Assembly: GCA_015680905.1 (NCBI GenBank)
Contig: CM027381.1
Location: 18,081,501-18,145,500, forward strand
Length of the DNA: 64,000 nt
Source of the DNA: Coptis chinensis
Taxonomy: Eukaryota; Streptophyta; Magnoliopsida; Ranunculales; Ranunculaceae
Direction of reading: 5' to 3'
The translations under genes and the position numbers were made by a program. Positions 36,301-47,111 of this stretch are shown here, piece after piece. The notes under the pieces are model-generated. The model did not search any database, was not told the origin of the DNA, and saw only the letters and a list, made by a program, of their open reading frames with translations. How positions within the stretch are numbered: the stretch's first letter is position 1; each line of letters begins with the position of its first letter.

Positions 36301-37078
36301 CCTTCCTCCAGAGAACATCCTAGTTGAACCATAATTCTTTATTCCCTTCCCATCGTTTCCTGTTTTAAGGGGACAAACAAGATTGGATGAAAAATGTCCA
36401 GTCGTTATTTTATGTGATAGTTCTGAGTTAGAAAGAAACTAATCCAAGTAAAAATTAGAAAAAAGGTTGCCAAATTTTGAGGTGGTTCAGTCTGTGCTAT
36501 GATGAGTCTGAGATTTGCAGCGTGAGGATTTTTTATTTGCTTTGTTGGGTTTTCTTCTGAAGAATCTGTACGAGGTTGATTCATTATTTACTTTTAGGTC
36601 CGGTTCTGAATGCACAAAAATCTATTCCGATGACTCGTTTTTTTTTTTCTTGCCTTCCACCCTCTTCATTTCGGAAACCCCTCCCACTTTCTACAGACAT
36701 TGCATTCTTTTTGCAACATATCTGTTAAAGCTAGGCAAAATTTATTTCACAATTTTCTCCAGAAGTAGTTTGAGATTTTTCTCGTATTTGAGTTCAGTTT
36801 GCAGTTCTTTTTTTAGTTTTAATCTGGGTTGGTTGGTTCTAGTAAATCTGGGCCGGCGTTAATCTATTCAATTTTACATACGATTGTTTCTGAATATTAA
36901 GTTTTGTACATGGATATTACATCTTCAAATAACATTTGACTAAGAAATGGTAGGGTGTTAACCACGAAGCATCAGGGCCATTTAGCTATTGAACGGTCCT
37001 TGGTTTGATGCAACTGAAGCAAGACTTTCTGCACATGAATTAGGTTCTCTGTAGTTCCTAGTAATTTGAGCGCCACAG
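36301..37078. other. Intergenic stretch, no gene seen
   Basis: A+T-rich with T-runs. The forward frame at 36515-36862 is Phe/Ser-rich because of the T-runs and has no recognisable domain. Confidence 0.5.
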
Positions 37079-38340
37079 TTAAGAGCACTTCCATATCCCC
37101 CTCCACGGCTCATATATAGTAGTGGGTTTTGAGTTCAATTTAGTTAGAGTGTTATAATTTTTGAGGTCTGAGCTTGCAGAGAATTTTTCAGTCCGTGTAA
37201 CAGAGCCCAGAATTCCGCTGTTTGTTGCAAAAGGAATAGGCACTACTACATAATTTTTCATCTCTAAGAATGCATCCAACCCCAGCAGCACATGCAAAAT
37301 TGTTGCCATTGTAGGTGTAGAGTTATCACCTTTAATCTCCGTTGTTGCATGCAAGGCCCAAAATTTCGATATCGGTTAATATATCGGTGTACCCAAAAAC
37401 CGAGATATATCGGATATATTGGATATCTCGGTTTTTTTGGTGACCAGTCCAAAGTATCTAAAATATCGGATATCTCACCGATATATCTCGGATATCTTGC
37501 CGATATATCTCGGATATTTCGGAAATTTCAATATTAAGTTATTAACAATTGGTCAAAAAATCAATTGATATATATCGATTATCTCGGAAATATCGATTAT
37601 ATTGGCGATATAAACTTTTATATCGGAAATTCCGATATATCTCGAAAAAAAAGGGGTTCAATATTCGGTAGATATATGTCGGAAATATCGATATCGGTGT
37701 ACTAATTTACCGAGATATATTGGCGAGATATCAGATATCTCGGCGATATTTTGGGCCATGGTTGCATGTGCCAAGTGCCAACTTCTCAGCTTCGCTTAGG
37801 GTAGCACGTAGGTGAAGTAGCACTTCGTTTTAATCGAGCATCATTCCTTCCCAGCAAGATATGGTCCATATGATTGCACCAAATCAAGTTTTTCGCTCCT
37901 CACCATTTAGTTCTTGATAGAGTTTGACCAATAGAGTTAAATAATGAGATTGAAAATCATTTTGAATGCCTTGTTCAGTTCCTGTAAGTCCTACCATATT
38001 GCTCGCGCAAAGTGCACTTGAAAATTACATGCCAAGCAGATTCTTATTCTTCACAATTCCAGAGCGAGCTGGTAGGATAAATCTGAAAATTGTGAGATGC
38101 CAGAAAATCATCTAAAGGGACGACATCTTGTGAACTTCCACAGAGAGGAAATAACGTCAAATGGTAGTTGAGCTTCCAGATCATATTTTGAGACCCGATA
38201 GGAGAACCTAGAGCAGGGTATATAGTGTTCCAAGCTTCTAGCAACCCTGACAAGCACTTTTAGTCAGTGCACTTTCCCTACTTATGCCAACCCCTGGCAA
38301 CGGAATCTCTGTAGGTAGAGAAGGCCGATCTTGATGAACC
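37079..38340 (-). pseudogene. Possible LINE remnant (zinc-binding/RNase H end), interrupted by a hAT MITE
   Basis: Reverse-strand pieces include 'ESAWHVIFKCTLREQYG', like the reverse-transcriptase zinc-binding region of plant LINEs ('E..HVFF.C'), then 'GRNDAR', then 'SEAEKLALAHAT'. The last piece continues, on the far side of the MITE at 37352-37760, as 'HATTEIKGDNSTPT', so the MITE split an older sequence. Stops interrupt the frame between these pieces. The family call rests on short motifs and is tentative. Confidence 0.35.
37344..37768. mobile_element. hAT-type MITE with 8-bp target duplication
   Basis: The element at 37352-37760 (409 bp) begins CAAGGCCCAAAAT and ends ATTTTGGGCCATG, inverted copies with one mismatch. 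An exact 8-bp direct repeat, GTTGCATG, flanks it at 37344-37351 and 37761-37768. The interior is packed with GATATATCGG/CCGATATATC motifs in both orientations, so it could fold extensively. No coding capacity. Confidence 0.85.
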
Positions 38341-38519
38341 AAGTCCCAGTTCGTGTTTGATAATTGATGTAGTCCACGACCCAAGTATATCCTTCAAGGC
38401 TTCAATTGGAGAATTGAGTGCATCGTTTGTCAGATCAGTGCTGTGTGTAGAACTGTGAGGTATTTAGTTATCATGCCAAACATTAACTTTTCGGCCATTT
38501 GCAATTCTCCGTATCATTC

Positions 38520-38773
38520 TAGGGCATGGAATTGGGTCTGGTTGGACCCGAACCCGACCGACCATTTACAATTTTTCCGTTTTTTAATTCGGGTCGGTTC
38601 GGATCTGTCGGGTTGGAATACAAATTTGGGGGTTTTTTTTTTTTTTTTTTTTTAGTTTATCCGATGGGTCTATCGGATTTGGTTCGGGTTAAACATTTTA
38701 GTTTGGTTAAGATATGATCAAACTATTCGAGTTTGGCCATATCCAACCTAAACCCGACCTGTTTTCTGCCCTA
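38520..38773. mobile_element. Possible small hAT-like element
   Basis: Ends TAGGGCATGG... and ...TTCTGCCCTA share a 7-bp inverted TAGGGCA. The interior carries inverted GGGTCTGGTTGGACCCGAAC-like pieces, similar in style to the hAT element at 25.3 kb. Flanking 8-bp sequences do not match, so this remains tentative. A T-run occurs at 38632-38654. Confidence 0.4.
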
Positions 38774-38849
38774 CATGCCTACATATCATATAGAGGTACA
38801 TTCTACTCGTCAAAAAAGTCCTGTTTTGACATAGTGTGTAGAGGTACAT

Positions 38850-39272
38850 TTTACTCACGACCTTACAATCTCGGAGAATAGGGTTTGTATAAGATGTTTG
38901 ATTGAACTCAGGTTAGTGTTTTGAGCTGCCTACGTATTCAGTTCTCTGATGAACTGGAATCAAGTCAGAGGTAGTTCATCTTGAGTGATTGAGTTAGAGA
39001 TGGAGAGAATGTGAGCCTCCCCTTGATAATGGAGAAGACGCCTCTTTTTATAGGCGTAGATCCCCCTTTTGCACTATCTTGATGATTGGTTTTACTCCTT
39101 CCGTTACAAAATAATGATATGTTATTAATGATGTTGTTGACTAGTTTGCAGCGGTTACGTTTTCTAGGTCGTTTAGACGACCTAACCTTAGGTCGTACGC
39201 ACGACCTATTTGTAATCTGGACACGTGGTCTACCACGAGTAGTTGAGAGTGGAGGGAACTGACATGTTTAAT
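38850..39272 (-). repeat. Probable solo LTR fragment of a Tat-type element
   Basis: The piece GCCTACGTATTCAG (38930) and the following GGAATCAAGTC and GGTAGTTC parallel the Tat LTR at 5040-5095 (GCCTACGTACCCAG, GGGATCAAGTC, CGTAGTTC). Both lie upstream of a reverse-strand TATA box, here CTATAAAAAGAGG near 39044-39056. No internal Tat sequence adjoins it. The edges were not fixed. It is followed directly by the Helitron-like end. Confidence 0.45.
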
Positions 39273-39649
39273 ACTAGCTTTCAAACCCGTCCTACGAACG
39301 GGTGCCATTATATTAAATTATTATAAAAAATATTAGCAACTATATAGCGCTATGAGATATGAAAATTTTATTAATCACTCATTCAAATTTCTTGCGCCAC
39401 TCTCTATAAAAATGAAGCACTAAACCTTGATAAAACTCATCGACTCTTTTTGTTGTTAGATTTAATAATAGAAGTTTGATTGAAGTTTTGTAAGAATGCA
39501 TAATGTGGCAAAGATATTATTGAAGCTACTTGAATAGTAAAACATTCTCAATCATAATAAATGAATTATGATAAACACTACTTAAAATGCAAAACTATAT
39601 TATTTGTTGAGACATTATATTCCCCTTACACATAATACAAATATGTTTC

Positions 39650-40685
39650 AGGGTTATTAGTTCAATGCATTTGCATATCAAGTTTCTGATTTTTCATTAA
39701 TTATTCTTTGAGGTTAGTTCAATGTAGTTGCATCCAGTTTCCAATTTCTCGTTAATTTTAATTATTATTTGAGGTTAGTTCAGTGCAATTGCATCAACTT
39801 TATGATTTCCCGTTAGTTAATCTTTGATTTTAGTTTAATGCAGTTGCATCCAGTTTTTGATTTTCTATTAATTATTCTTTGAGGTTAGTTCAATGCAGTT
39901 GCATCCAATTTTCAATTTTATGTTAATTGTTCTTTGAGGTTAATTCAATACATTTACATCAAGTTTTCGATTTTCAGTTAATTATTTTTTTATGTTAGTT
40001 CAATGCAGTTACATCAAATTTATAATTTCCCGTTAATTATTTATTTAAATTAGTTCAGTGTAGTTTCATCCATTTTTTGATGTTTCATTAATTAGTCTTT
40101 GAGATTAGTTCATTACATTTGCATCCAGTTTCCGATTTCACGTTAATAACTCTTTAAGGTTAGTTCAATATATCTGCATCTAGTTTCTAATTATTTATGT
40201 TTTGAGGCTAGTTCGATGCAATTACATCTGGTTTCTGATTTCCCATTAACTATTCTTTGAGGTTATTTCCATGCATTTGCATTTAGTTTCCGATTTCCCA
40301 CTAATTATTCTATGAGGTTAATTCAATGCAGTTGCATTCTGTTTTTGATTTTCTGTTAATTATTTTTTTAGGTTAGTTCAATGCATTTGCATCCAGTTTT
40401 CGGTTTCCCGTTAATTATTATTTGAGGTTTGTTTGATGCATTTGCATACCATTTCTGATTTCTCGTTAAATATTTTTCAAGGATTTGCATCAAATTTCTA
40501 ATTTTCTGTTAGTTATTCTCTAACGTTAGTTTAATGCAGTTGCATTCAGATTCTGATCGATTTCTAGTTAATTACTTTTTGAGTTTAGTTTATTGCATTT
40601 GTATAAAGTTTCCGATTTCCCGTTAATTACTTTTTGAGCTCAGTTATGTATTTGAATCCAGTTTCCAATTTTTTTTTTTAATTAT
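39650..40685 (+). repeat. Minisatellite array 1, unit about 55-60 bp
   Basis: Diverged tandem copies of a unit containing GAGGTTAGTTCAATGCA, TTGCATCCAGTTTC and CGATTTCCCGTTAATTATT. By spacing there are roughly 18 units. Every unit keeps an ATGCA-N-TTGCAT core, close to a short inverted repeat. Confidence 0.85.
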
Positions 40686-41109
40686 CCAATGTGGTGTGTA
40701 ATAATTATTCTTTAAATTATGCATGACTCACTATGTTGAATCTTCAAAGATTATCTATGAACGGGTATTGTATTGTTATATTAATTATTATGAAAAATAT
40801 TTGCAACTATGCATAATTATTATATATTAATATTATATTAGTCACTCATCAAAATTTCTTATAACATGAAAATCTCACTCTCCATTAAAAAAAAAAAGAA
40901 CTCACCTTTGATAAAACCCTTCAACTTTATTTTGTTGTTTAATAATAGAAATTTGATGGAAGTTTTGTGAGATTGCTTAATAAGGCGAAGTTCATATTGA
41001 AGCTACTTGAATAGCAAGGAGTTCCCAACTATACGAAAAAAGATATGATAAACACAATTTTAAATGCAAAACTATATTTATCAAGACATTCCCACAACAT
41101 ATAATTCAA

Positions 41110-41945
41110 CTATGTTTTGAGGTTAGTTCAATGTATTTGCATCCAGTTTTTTATTTTTTGTTATTTATATTTTGAGGTTAGTTCAATGCAGTTGAATCCA
41201 ATTTCTGATTCCCGTTATTTATTTTTTGAGGTTAGTTAAATACAGTTGCATCCAGTTTCCAATTTCTCGTTAATTATTCTTTGCGGTTAATTCAATACAT
41301 TTGCATCCAATTTCTAATTTTCTATTAATTGTTCTCTTTGAGATTAGTTTAATGCATTTACATCCAGTTTCCGATTTCTTGTTTATTATTTGATAAGGTT
41401 GCATGTGCATCTAGTTTTCTATTTCCCGTTAATTATTTCTTGAGGTTAATTAGTTCAATGCATTTGCATCCAGTTTATTTTTTTAGATTAGTTCAGTGCA
41501 ATTGCATTCGGTTTCCAATTTTTCGTTAATTATTCTTTAAGATTAGTTCCATGAATTTGTATAATGTTTCCAATTTATAATTAATTTTTCTTTGAGGTTA
41601 GTTCAATGCAATTGCATCTAGTTTCCGATTTCCCGTTAATTTAATCTTTGAGGGTTAGTTTAATGCATTTGCATCAAGTTTCCGATTTCCCGACAATTAT
41701 TTTTTTATGTTAGTTTGATGTATTTGCATCCATGTTTTGATTTTCTATTAATTATTCTTTGAGGTTAGTTTAATTCAGTTGTATCCATATTCTGATTTTC
41801 TATTAATTACTTTTTAAGATTAGTTTAATGCTTGCATTTGCATCCAGTTTCCGATTTTCCGTTAAATATTATTTGAGGTTAGTTCGATGCATTTGTATTT
41901 AGTTTTCGGTTTCCCATTAATTATTCTTTGACGTTAGTTTCATGC
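41110..41945 (+). repeat. Minisatellite array 2, same unit as array 1
   Basis: Roughly 14 units by spacing, following a second copy (40758-41105) of the unique part that precedes array 1. The two blocks together form an imperfect higher-order duplication of about 1.4 kb. Confidence 0.85.
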
Positions 41946-41960
41946 AATATTATATATATT

Positions 41961-42571
41961 TTAAAATATTTGTCATTATTGGTTTGCAATTATTTTATTT
42001 TATTTTTTTTCCATTTTCTATTATATATTTTGTGATGTTATTTTTTGAATAATTTAATTTTCTACATATAATTTGTTTTGGTTTGGTATATAATTTATTT
42101 AAGCCTAACATCAACTTTAACTGAATCTGTGTGTGTGTGTGTGTGTGTATTTTATAAAATTGGAAATTACATTATAGCGTTGAAAATTTATAAATTTAAT
42201 AGGAATATGTCGTAATTATTGTGGCCGGAATTGTGATTTTTGGAATCCTTAAGTATGAATAAATGTCTAAATCTTATAGTGGATGACGCATCAAATCGAA
42301 AAAGGTTTTATTAGGAGAATCGTTTTTGGTGGTAACTATTGTTTTTAACAATTTAGTTTTTTGTCTCCTATTTTTTTTTTTTTTTTTTTGTAATTAGGCA
42401 ATTAGCTATATTGTTTAAGAAAAATTGGAGACTCTGTGAAACTCTAGATAGGATTGTTTTTTTTCTTCTTCCCGTAATTAGCTATAGTATTTAGGAAAAG
42501 TTAGAGTCGAGACTCTGTGAAACTCTAGATGAAATTGTTTCCTTATTTATATCATACTTTTTCGTAATTAG
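41961..42571. other. A+T-rich stretch without genes
   Basis: Contains a (GT)n run at 42130-42147 and a T-run near 42371-42389. Two copies of a GACTCTGTGAAACTCTAGAT piece lie about 84 bp apart (42430 and 42514). No coding sequence. It may include the far end of the Helitron-like element. Confidence 0.5.
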
Positions 42572-44040
42572 TGATAAGTACCCAAAACTGTGTTTTAAAC
42601 TTCGTAGAGACATTACATTTGGGTTAATTATGCGTTTAATAAATGTAGATTAATTGTATTTTCATGTTTTCACAAGATTCAACATACAACGATAAAATAA
42701 TACGTAACCCGTGACGCATTTTAGCATGAAACAATTTGAATAAAGCTTGGACTTGAAATCTTCAGTATCAGCTCATTTAAAGCTCCAAACTGCCAGCAAA
42801 GCTCATAGACTCAGAGAACTATAAAACAAATTGAAGAATTCAAACTTGAGTCCCTAAGCCAGCTAAAGAAGAGATTTTCGGATAAAAATAACATGGTCAA
42901 ACTAACCTAAATCAGCCCGAAAGTCAGGAGAAAACTTCAAACGTCGATATCTTCCATCTCCTAACTCTGATTGAAGCATATGACTTGTTAAAATTATCAG
43001 CGCAGAAAACTCTACGCAACGGTATATTGCTTCTACAAAATGGAAGTATAGTTTGAAATCAGAGAAAAAGCCAAGCACGTCACTATTCATCGACGACGAC
43101 ATAGATATTTTAGATTTTTTATTATTTAACTTTTTGTAAATTAAGTCAAAAGATGAATAGTGTCAAATAGTGTTGAATAGTGTCAAATAAATATTACTAT
43201 TCCTTAAAGTAAAAAAGTTGAATAGTGATCAAATCTCAGTCGTTGGATTAGATTTCGGAGATTCGGTCACGACCGTCCATTCAACTATAAATAGAAGGGT
43301 CTAGTTTTAGTTTTTCTCGTGGAATAGTTAGCATTCCATCAGTAGGAGTAGAATAGTTTACTGCTTTCCTAGTGTAATGAAGAATTTAATTTCCAGTTTT
43401 TAATTAAAATATTTTTAATTCAGTTTTATTTTCTGTTAATTAGAATAACACTTTAGTTATGTGATCTCGAGCGTAAACTCTGCCCGAGTGAGGATTATAT
43501 CTGTAGAGAGAGTGTTTTCGATAATTATAACGATTTAGGAACGAGTAAGTTCACTTTCGAGATGGGGTTCGAATCGATTCCTCGCGCTAATAACGCTTGT
43601 TCAGAGATGAATAGTCATTATTAGGGATCAAAAATCGAGACTAACTCTTTTATGTGATCTCGGAGTAAAAACTCTGCCCGAGTGAAGATTATCTCTATTA
43701 GGAAGGGTGTTTCGATAATTATAACGATTAGGAACCGATTAAGTTCACTCAGAGATGGGGTTCTGAATTGATTCCACGCGCTAATAACGCTCATTCAGAG
43801 ATGAAGAGTCGTTATTAGGGATAAAAAATCGATACTAACTTTTTTAACAGAGATATGATTCGCTCAAACGGATTTTTTATCTCCGTAATCCAAAGTCTAT
43901 TTTAGTTTATTTTCATCATTTTCTCACCAAAATCCATTTTCACAAACATCACATGATCGAATTAGTTTTTGTTTATAAATAAATATTTTGCAATTTTATT
44001 GAAATGCGAACGAAATGACAAACCCGACCGCTGTTTTACA
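42572..44040 (+). repeat. 5' LTR of the second Athila
   Basis: Starts TGATAAGTACCC, ends ...GCTGTTTTACA, length 1,469 bp. A TATA box (AACTATAAATAGAAGG, near 43285) is followed by a leader-like zone. A 193-bp tandem duplication lies near its 3' end. The primer-binding site follows ten bases later. Confidence 0.75.
43457..43843 (+). repeat. Tandem duplication, period 193 bp, inside the 5' LTR
   Basis: Copies start TTATGTGATCTCG at 43457 and 43650. Both run through ACTCTGCCCGAGTGA, ATAATTATAACGATT, GATGGGGTTC and CGCGCTAATAACGCT. The copies differ at scattered positions, so the duplication is not recent. Confidence 0.9.
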
Positions 44041-44050
44041 GATAGATCAA

Positions 44051-44068
44051 TGGCGCCGCTGCGTTTTC
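44051..44068 (+). other. Primer-binding site of the second Athila
   Basis: TGGCGCCGCTGCG lies ten bases after the LTR. It is close to the TGGCGCCGTTGCC primer-binding site often found in plant Athila elements. Confidence 0.75.
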
Positions 44069-44511
44069 CTTAAAATTGGCAAAATAAATTAATTTGGTCA
44101 CAACACTTCCATAATCATTTCTAATCCCTCCACAATTTTATATTTTTCCTCTAAAAAAAAAAACCCCCCACAAAATCAACCATTTGTGGTTATGGGCCTT
44201 ATAAAAAAAAAAAAAAAAAATTAAGAATGACCTTGCATAAATTTTAATTCCATAAATCTTAATCATATTCCAACAGTGTCCAGGAAACTTGACAGATTGA
44301 GGTTACTTAATTAGAACCGTGCTTGCACGGAAAGCATCCCTCATATCTCTCTTGTAACCTGGCCGTTGGTTTATACACACGTATTTCTCACTTCACTGCT
44401 ACATTAGCAGCAGCTTAGGCCTACGTTGTCCAACTCTAATACTTCAAGAGAATCATAAAACTCAAGCAATAATAAAATCTTTCTGTAAATTAGATCTAAT
44501 TTTATGCTTGC

Positions 44512-45960
44512 ATGAGATTAAGGTCTGGTTCCACTAAAGAATTTGAACATACCTATCGTCGAAAAAAATACGATAAGCAATTGCGCAAGTTCTCACCTAA
44601 AAATTGTTCTTCTTCTGTTATTTACCTTCATCAAGATCCTTCGTCACCATTACCTTCTATCGTAATGGCCGACGATCCTCCACCAACTGAGAAGCCCCTG
44701 TCGGACTTCTATACGGCATTACAGGAAGGACCTTCTTCCTGCATCAAACTTGAGGACATTGTCGGTGATTTTCGTATCCCGCCAAACATTTTTAGTTTGT
44801 TACCTGTGTATCATGGTTTGGATCACGAAAAACCGTACAATCATCTTCGTAGGCTTCAACAAGTGGCCACAACATTTCACCATCCAGCTGTCTCTAAGGA
44901 ACAACTCTTGCTTCGGCTATTTCCATTCACTTTAGCAGAAAAAGCGTCAATTTGGCTTGCAGGACAACAGCCACAATCCATAGACACATGGAATAAACTT
45001 GTTCAAGCTTTCATGCTTCAATTTTACACTCAAAAGAAAACTACTGAAATGCTTCAGAAAATTCAATTCTTTCGTCAAAATCCTCATGAATCCTTTACGG
45101 AAGCATGGAGTCGCTTTACTGATCTTCTTTTAGAATGTCTTCATCACCAACTAGACAAAGCCGTCCTTGTTCATTCCTTCTTTAATGGACTTTCTGATCA
45201 CCAAAAAGAAACTCTTGATATAATGAACGGTGGTTGCTTCGTGGACAAAGGAGCTACTGAAGCATATACTTTTCTTGAAAAACAAGCGAAAAAAAGGTAC
45301 ATTTTGTGGTAACACCGAGTCGCCTAGATCATCAAAGGATACTGTAACAAAGGCTACATCTATTTTTGAGGTAAAACCCGATCCCGAATTAAAAAATTTG
45401 ATAGAATCCCTAAGTAAAAAAGTAGATGCCCTTGCAGTTCAAGTAAAGGATCAACTCCCAAAATAGGTCATGAACATTGACACATCCCCATGTGTTCTTT
45501 GTCTCAGTCCTGACCATCCTGATGCTTATTGTCCCTTATTATATGCCTCCCCTTCTCAACCATCAGAAGAGGCATGTGCATTCAACATTTCTAATGCACC
45601 TTGGCGACAGGATCCGAATTTCGCTTGGCGATAGAATAACCAACAGCTGGGCGCTCCTCCAGATTTCGCTAATCCACCTATTCGACCAACCAACAACTTT
45701 ATTCCATACCACCAAGGAAACAATCAACAATACCAACAAAGTCAGAATCAATTTCAAAATACGCGGATGCTAACTATCAAACCGACCCCGCGACCTTGTT
45801 CCAACCAATCCAAATCCCAACTATAATCAACAACTTCTCAAAGAATAATCGCGTGATCTAGTACGTTGCACAACAACGCCACTCGTTACGGATAGGACAA
45901 GTGAGACTTTCTTAGTTTGCATGAACCAACAATCTCAAATTTTAACATCTATCCAACAAT
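44512..45960 (+). mobile_element. Gag region of the second Athila
   Basis: A 266-residue open frame starts MRLRSGSTKEF. It shows the Athila Gag pattern: 'LSDFYTALQEGPSSC', 'GLDHEKPYNHLRR', the capsid block 'AWSRFTDLLLECLHHQL' and 'NGGCFVDKGATEA'. Further gag pieces follow to about 45960, including 'IFEVKPDPELKNLIESLSKK' and an Asn/Gln-rich tail. Broken in a few places. Confidence 0.85.
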
Positions 45961-46319
45961 CACTTCAACAATTGGCAAGAAAAGAGTCGAAGGCGTGTGT
46001 TTCCCGGACAAGCAGTTCCAAACCCTAAGCCAGCAAACACTGTCTTTGAACTCACCAATGCACCTGGTACAAGTACTCCCAACCAAGGTGAGGTGCACGC
46101 AATCACTACTATTCGATCTGAAAAAACTGTATACAATCAAATACATATGCCAGATGATCATATGAATCTATTTCCAATAATGAACCTACGGAGGATTCAC
46201 CAAACACAACAAAGTGAACATCTCAGAATTTAAGAAACAAGCAAGCGAACCCCTTTGCCAAATTCCGCCCTAAGGCACCGTTTCCTACACGCTTAGCAAA
46301 GAATAAACCTGATGAGAAT

Positions 46320-46973
46320 TTTGCTGAAATTCGAGAGACTTTTCAGAATTTGACAATCAACTTACCTTTTCTCGATGCCTTAAAGCTATTGCCAAAATAT
46401 GCAAAATTTTTGAGAGATATGTGCACCACAAAAAGGAGAACTAATGTTCCTCAACAAGTGTTCCTCACCGAACAGTTTCCATCCATCACCGAACACAATG
46501 GTATAGTCAAATACAAGGACCCTGGTAGACTAACAGTTCTATACACCTTAAGTGACAAATATACAGCTACTGCGCTACTAGACCTAGGAGCTAGTGTGAA
46601 CTTACTTCTATATTACTTATTTAAACAACTAGGTCTTCATGAGTTGAAACCTACCACCATGACTCTATAGTTAGCCGATCGTTCCATTAAGTATCCAAAA
46701 TGAATTGTGGAAAACGTCCTTGTAAAAGTCCAAGACTTTTTCTATCCTGTAGATTTTGTTATTTTGGATACAGAAGTTGCATGTGATTCCATTCCAATCA
46801 TCTTAGGACGTCCGTTCCTAGCAACTGCTAATGCTCTTATTAACTGTAGGGATGGTTCCATGACCATGTCCTTTGGAAATCTTTCGGTTGAGGTAAATGT
46901 GTTCAAGATGATGAAACAAATTCCAGAGCCTAACATTGATGGTGAGGTGAACAGGGTTGATAGCATTGTGTAA
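46320..46973 (+). mobile_element. Protease region of the second Athila
   Basis: 'FLDALKLLPKYAKFLRDMC' precedes the active-site box 'LDLGASVNLLLYYLF'. 'VDFVILDTEV' and 'PIILGRPFLATANALI' follow. The order and blocks are the same as at 13.0-13.7 kb. Confidence 0.85.
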
Positions 46974-47111
46974 GAGTATTTAACAAACACTTTTTCTGAA
47001 GATGAAGTATACCAATTTCTTTCCTTTAGTGATTCTGAATTTGAGGACGATGATTATACATAAGACGTAAACGAGTTATTAGAGTCAATACCATTATTTG
47101 ACCCTACGACC

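Larger units (their letters stand above)
39274..41960 (-). mobile_element. Helitron-like 3' terminus with duplicated minisatellite body
   Basis: On the reverse strand the left end reads ACCCGT-loop-ACGGGT (stem 39285-39290 with 39298-39303), then a short spacer, then CTAG at 39274-39277, then T. A hairpin followed by CTRR and a T target base is the Helitron 3' signature. To the right lies about 350 bp of unique sequence and then a tandem array. Both are then repeated (second unique part from about 40758, without the outer stem arm). No RepHel gene is present. The 5' end was not found, so the right edge is approximate. Confidence 0.55.

Noticed and set aside
36515-36862. 115-residue forward frame downstream of the GTE gene
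   Set aside because: Phe/Ser-rich because of T-runs, no domain, no exon signals beyond chance.
38443-38717. Two overlapping forward frames ending in Phe runs
   Set aside because: Driven by a T-run inside the small hAT-like element.
39650-41945. Regularly spaced repeats that might be a CRISPR array
   Set aside because: Units are diverged head-to-tail copies with no unique spacers, in a plant genome; it is a minisatellite.
42902-43102. 66-residue reverse frame
   Set aside because: Lies wholly within the 5' LTR of the second Athila and has no recognisable product.
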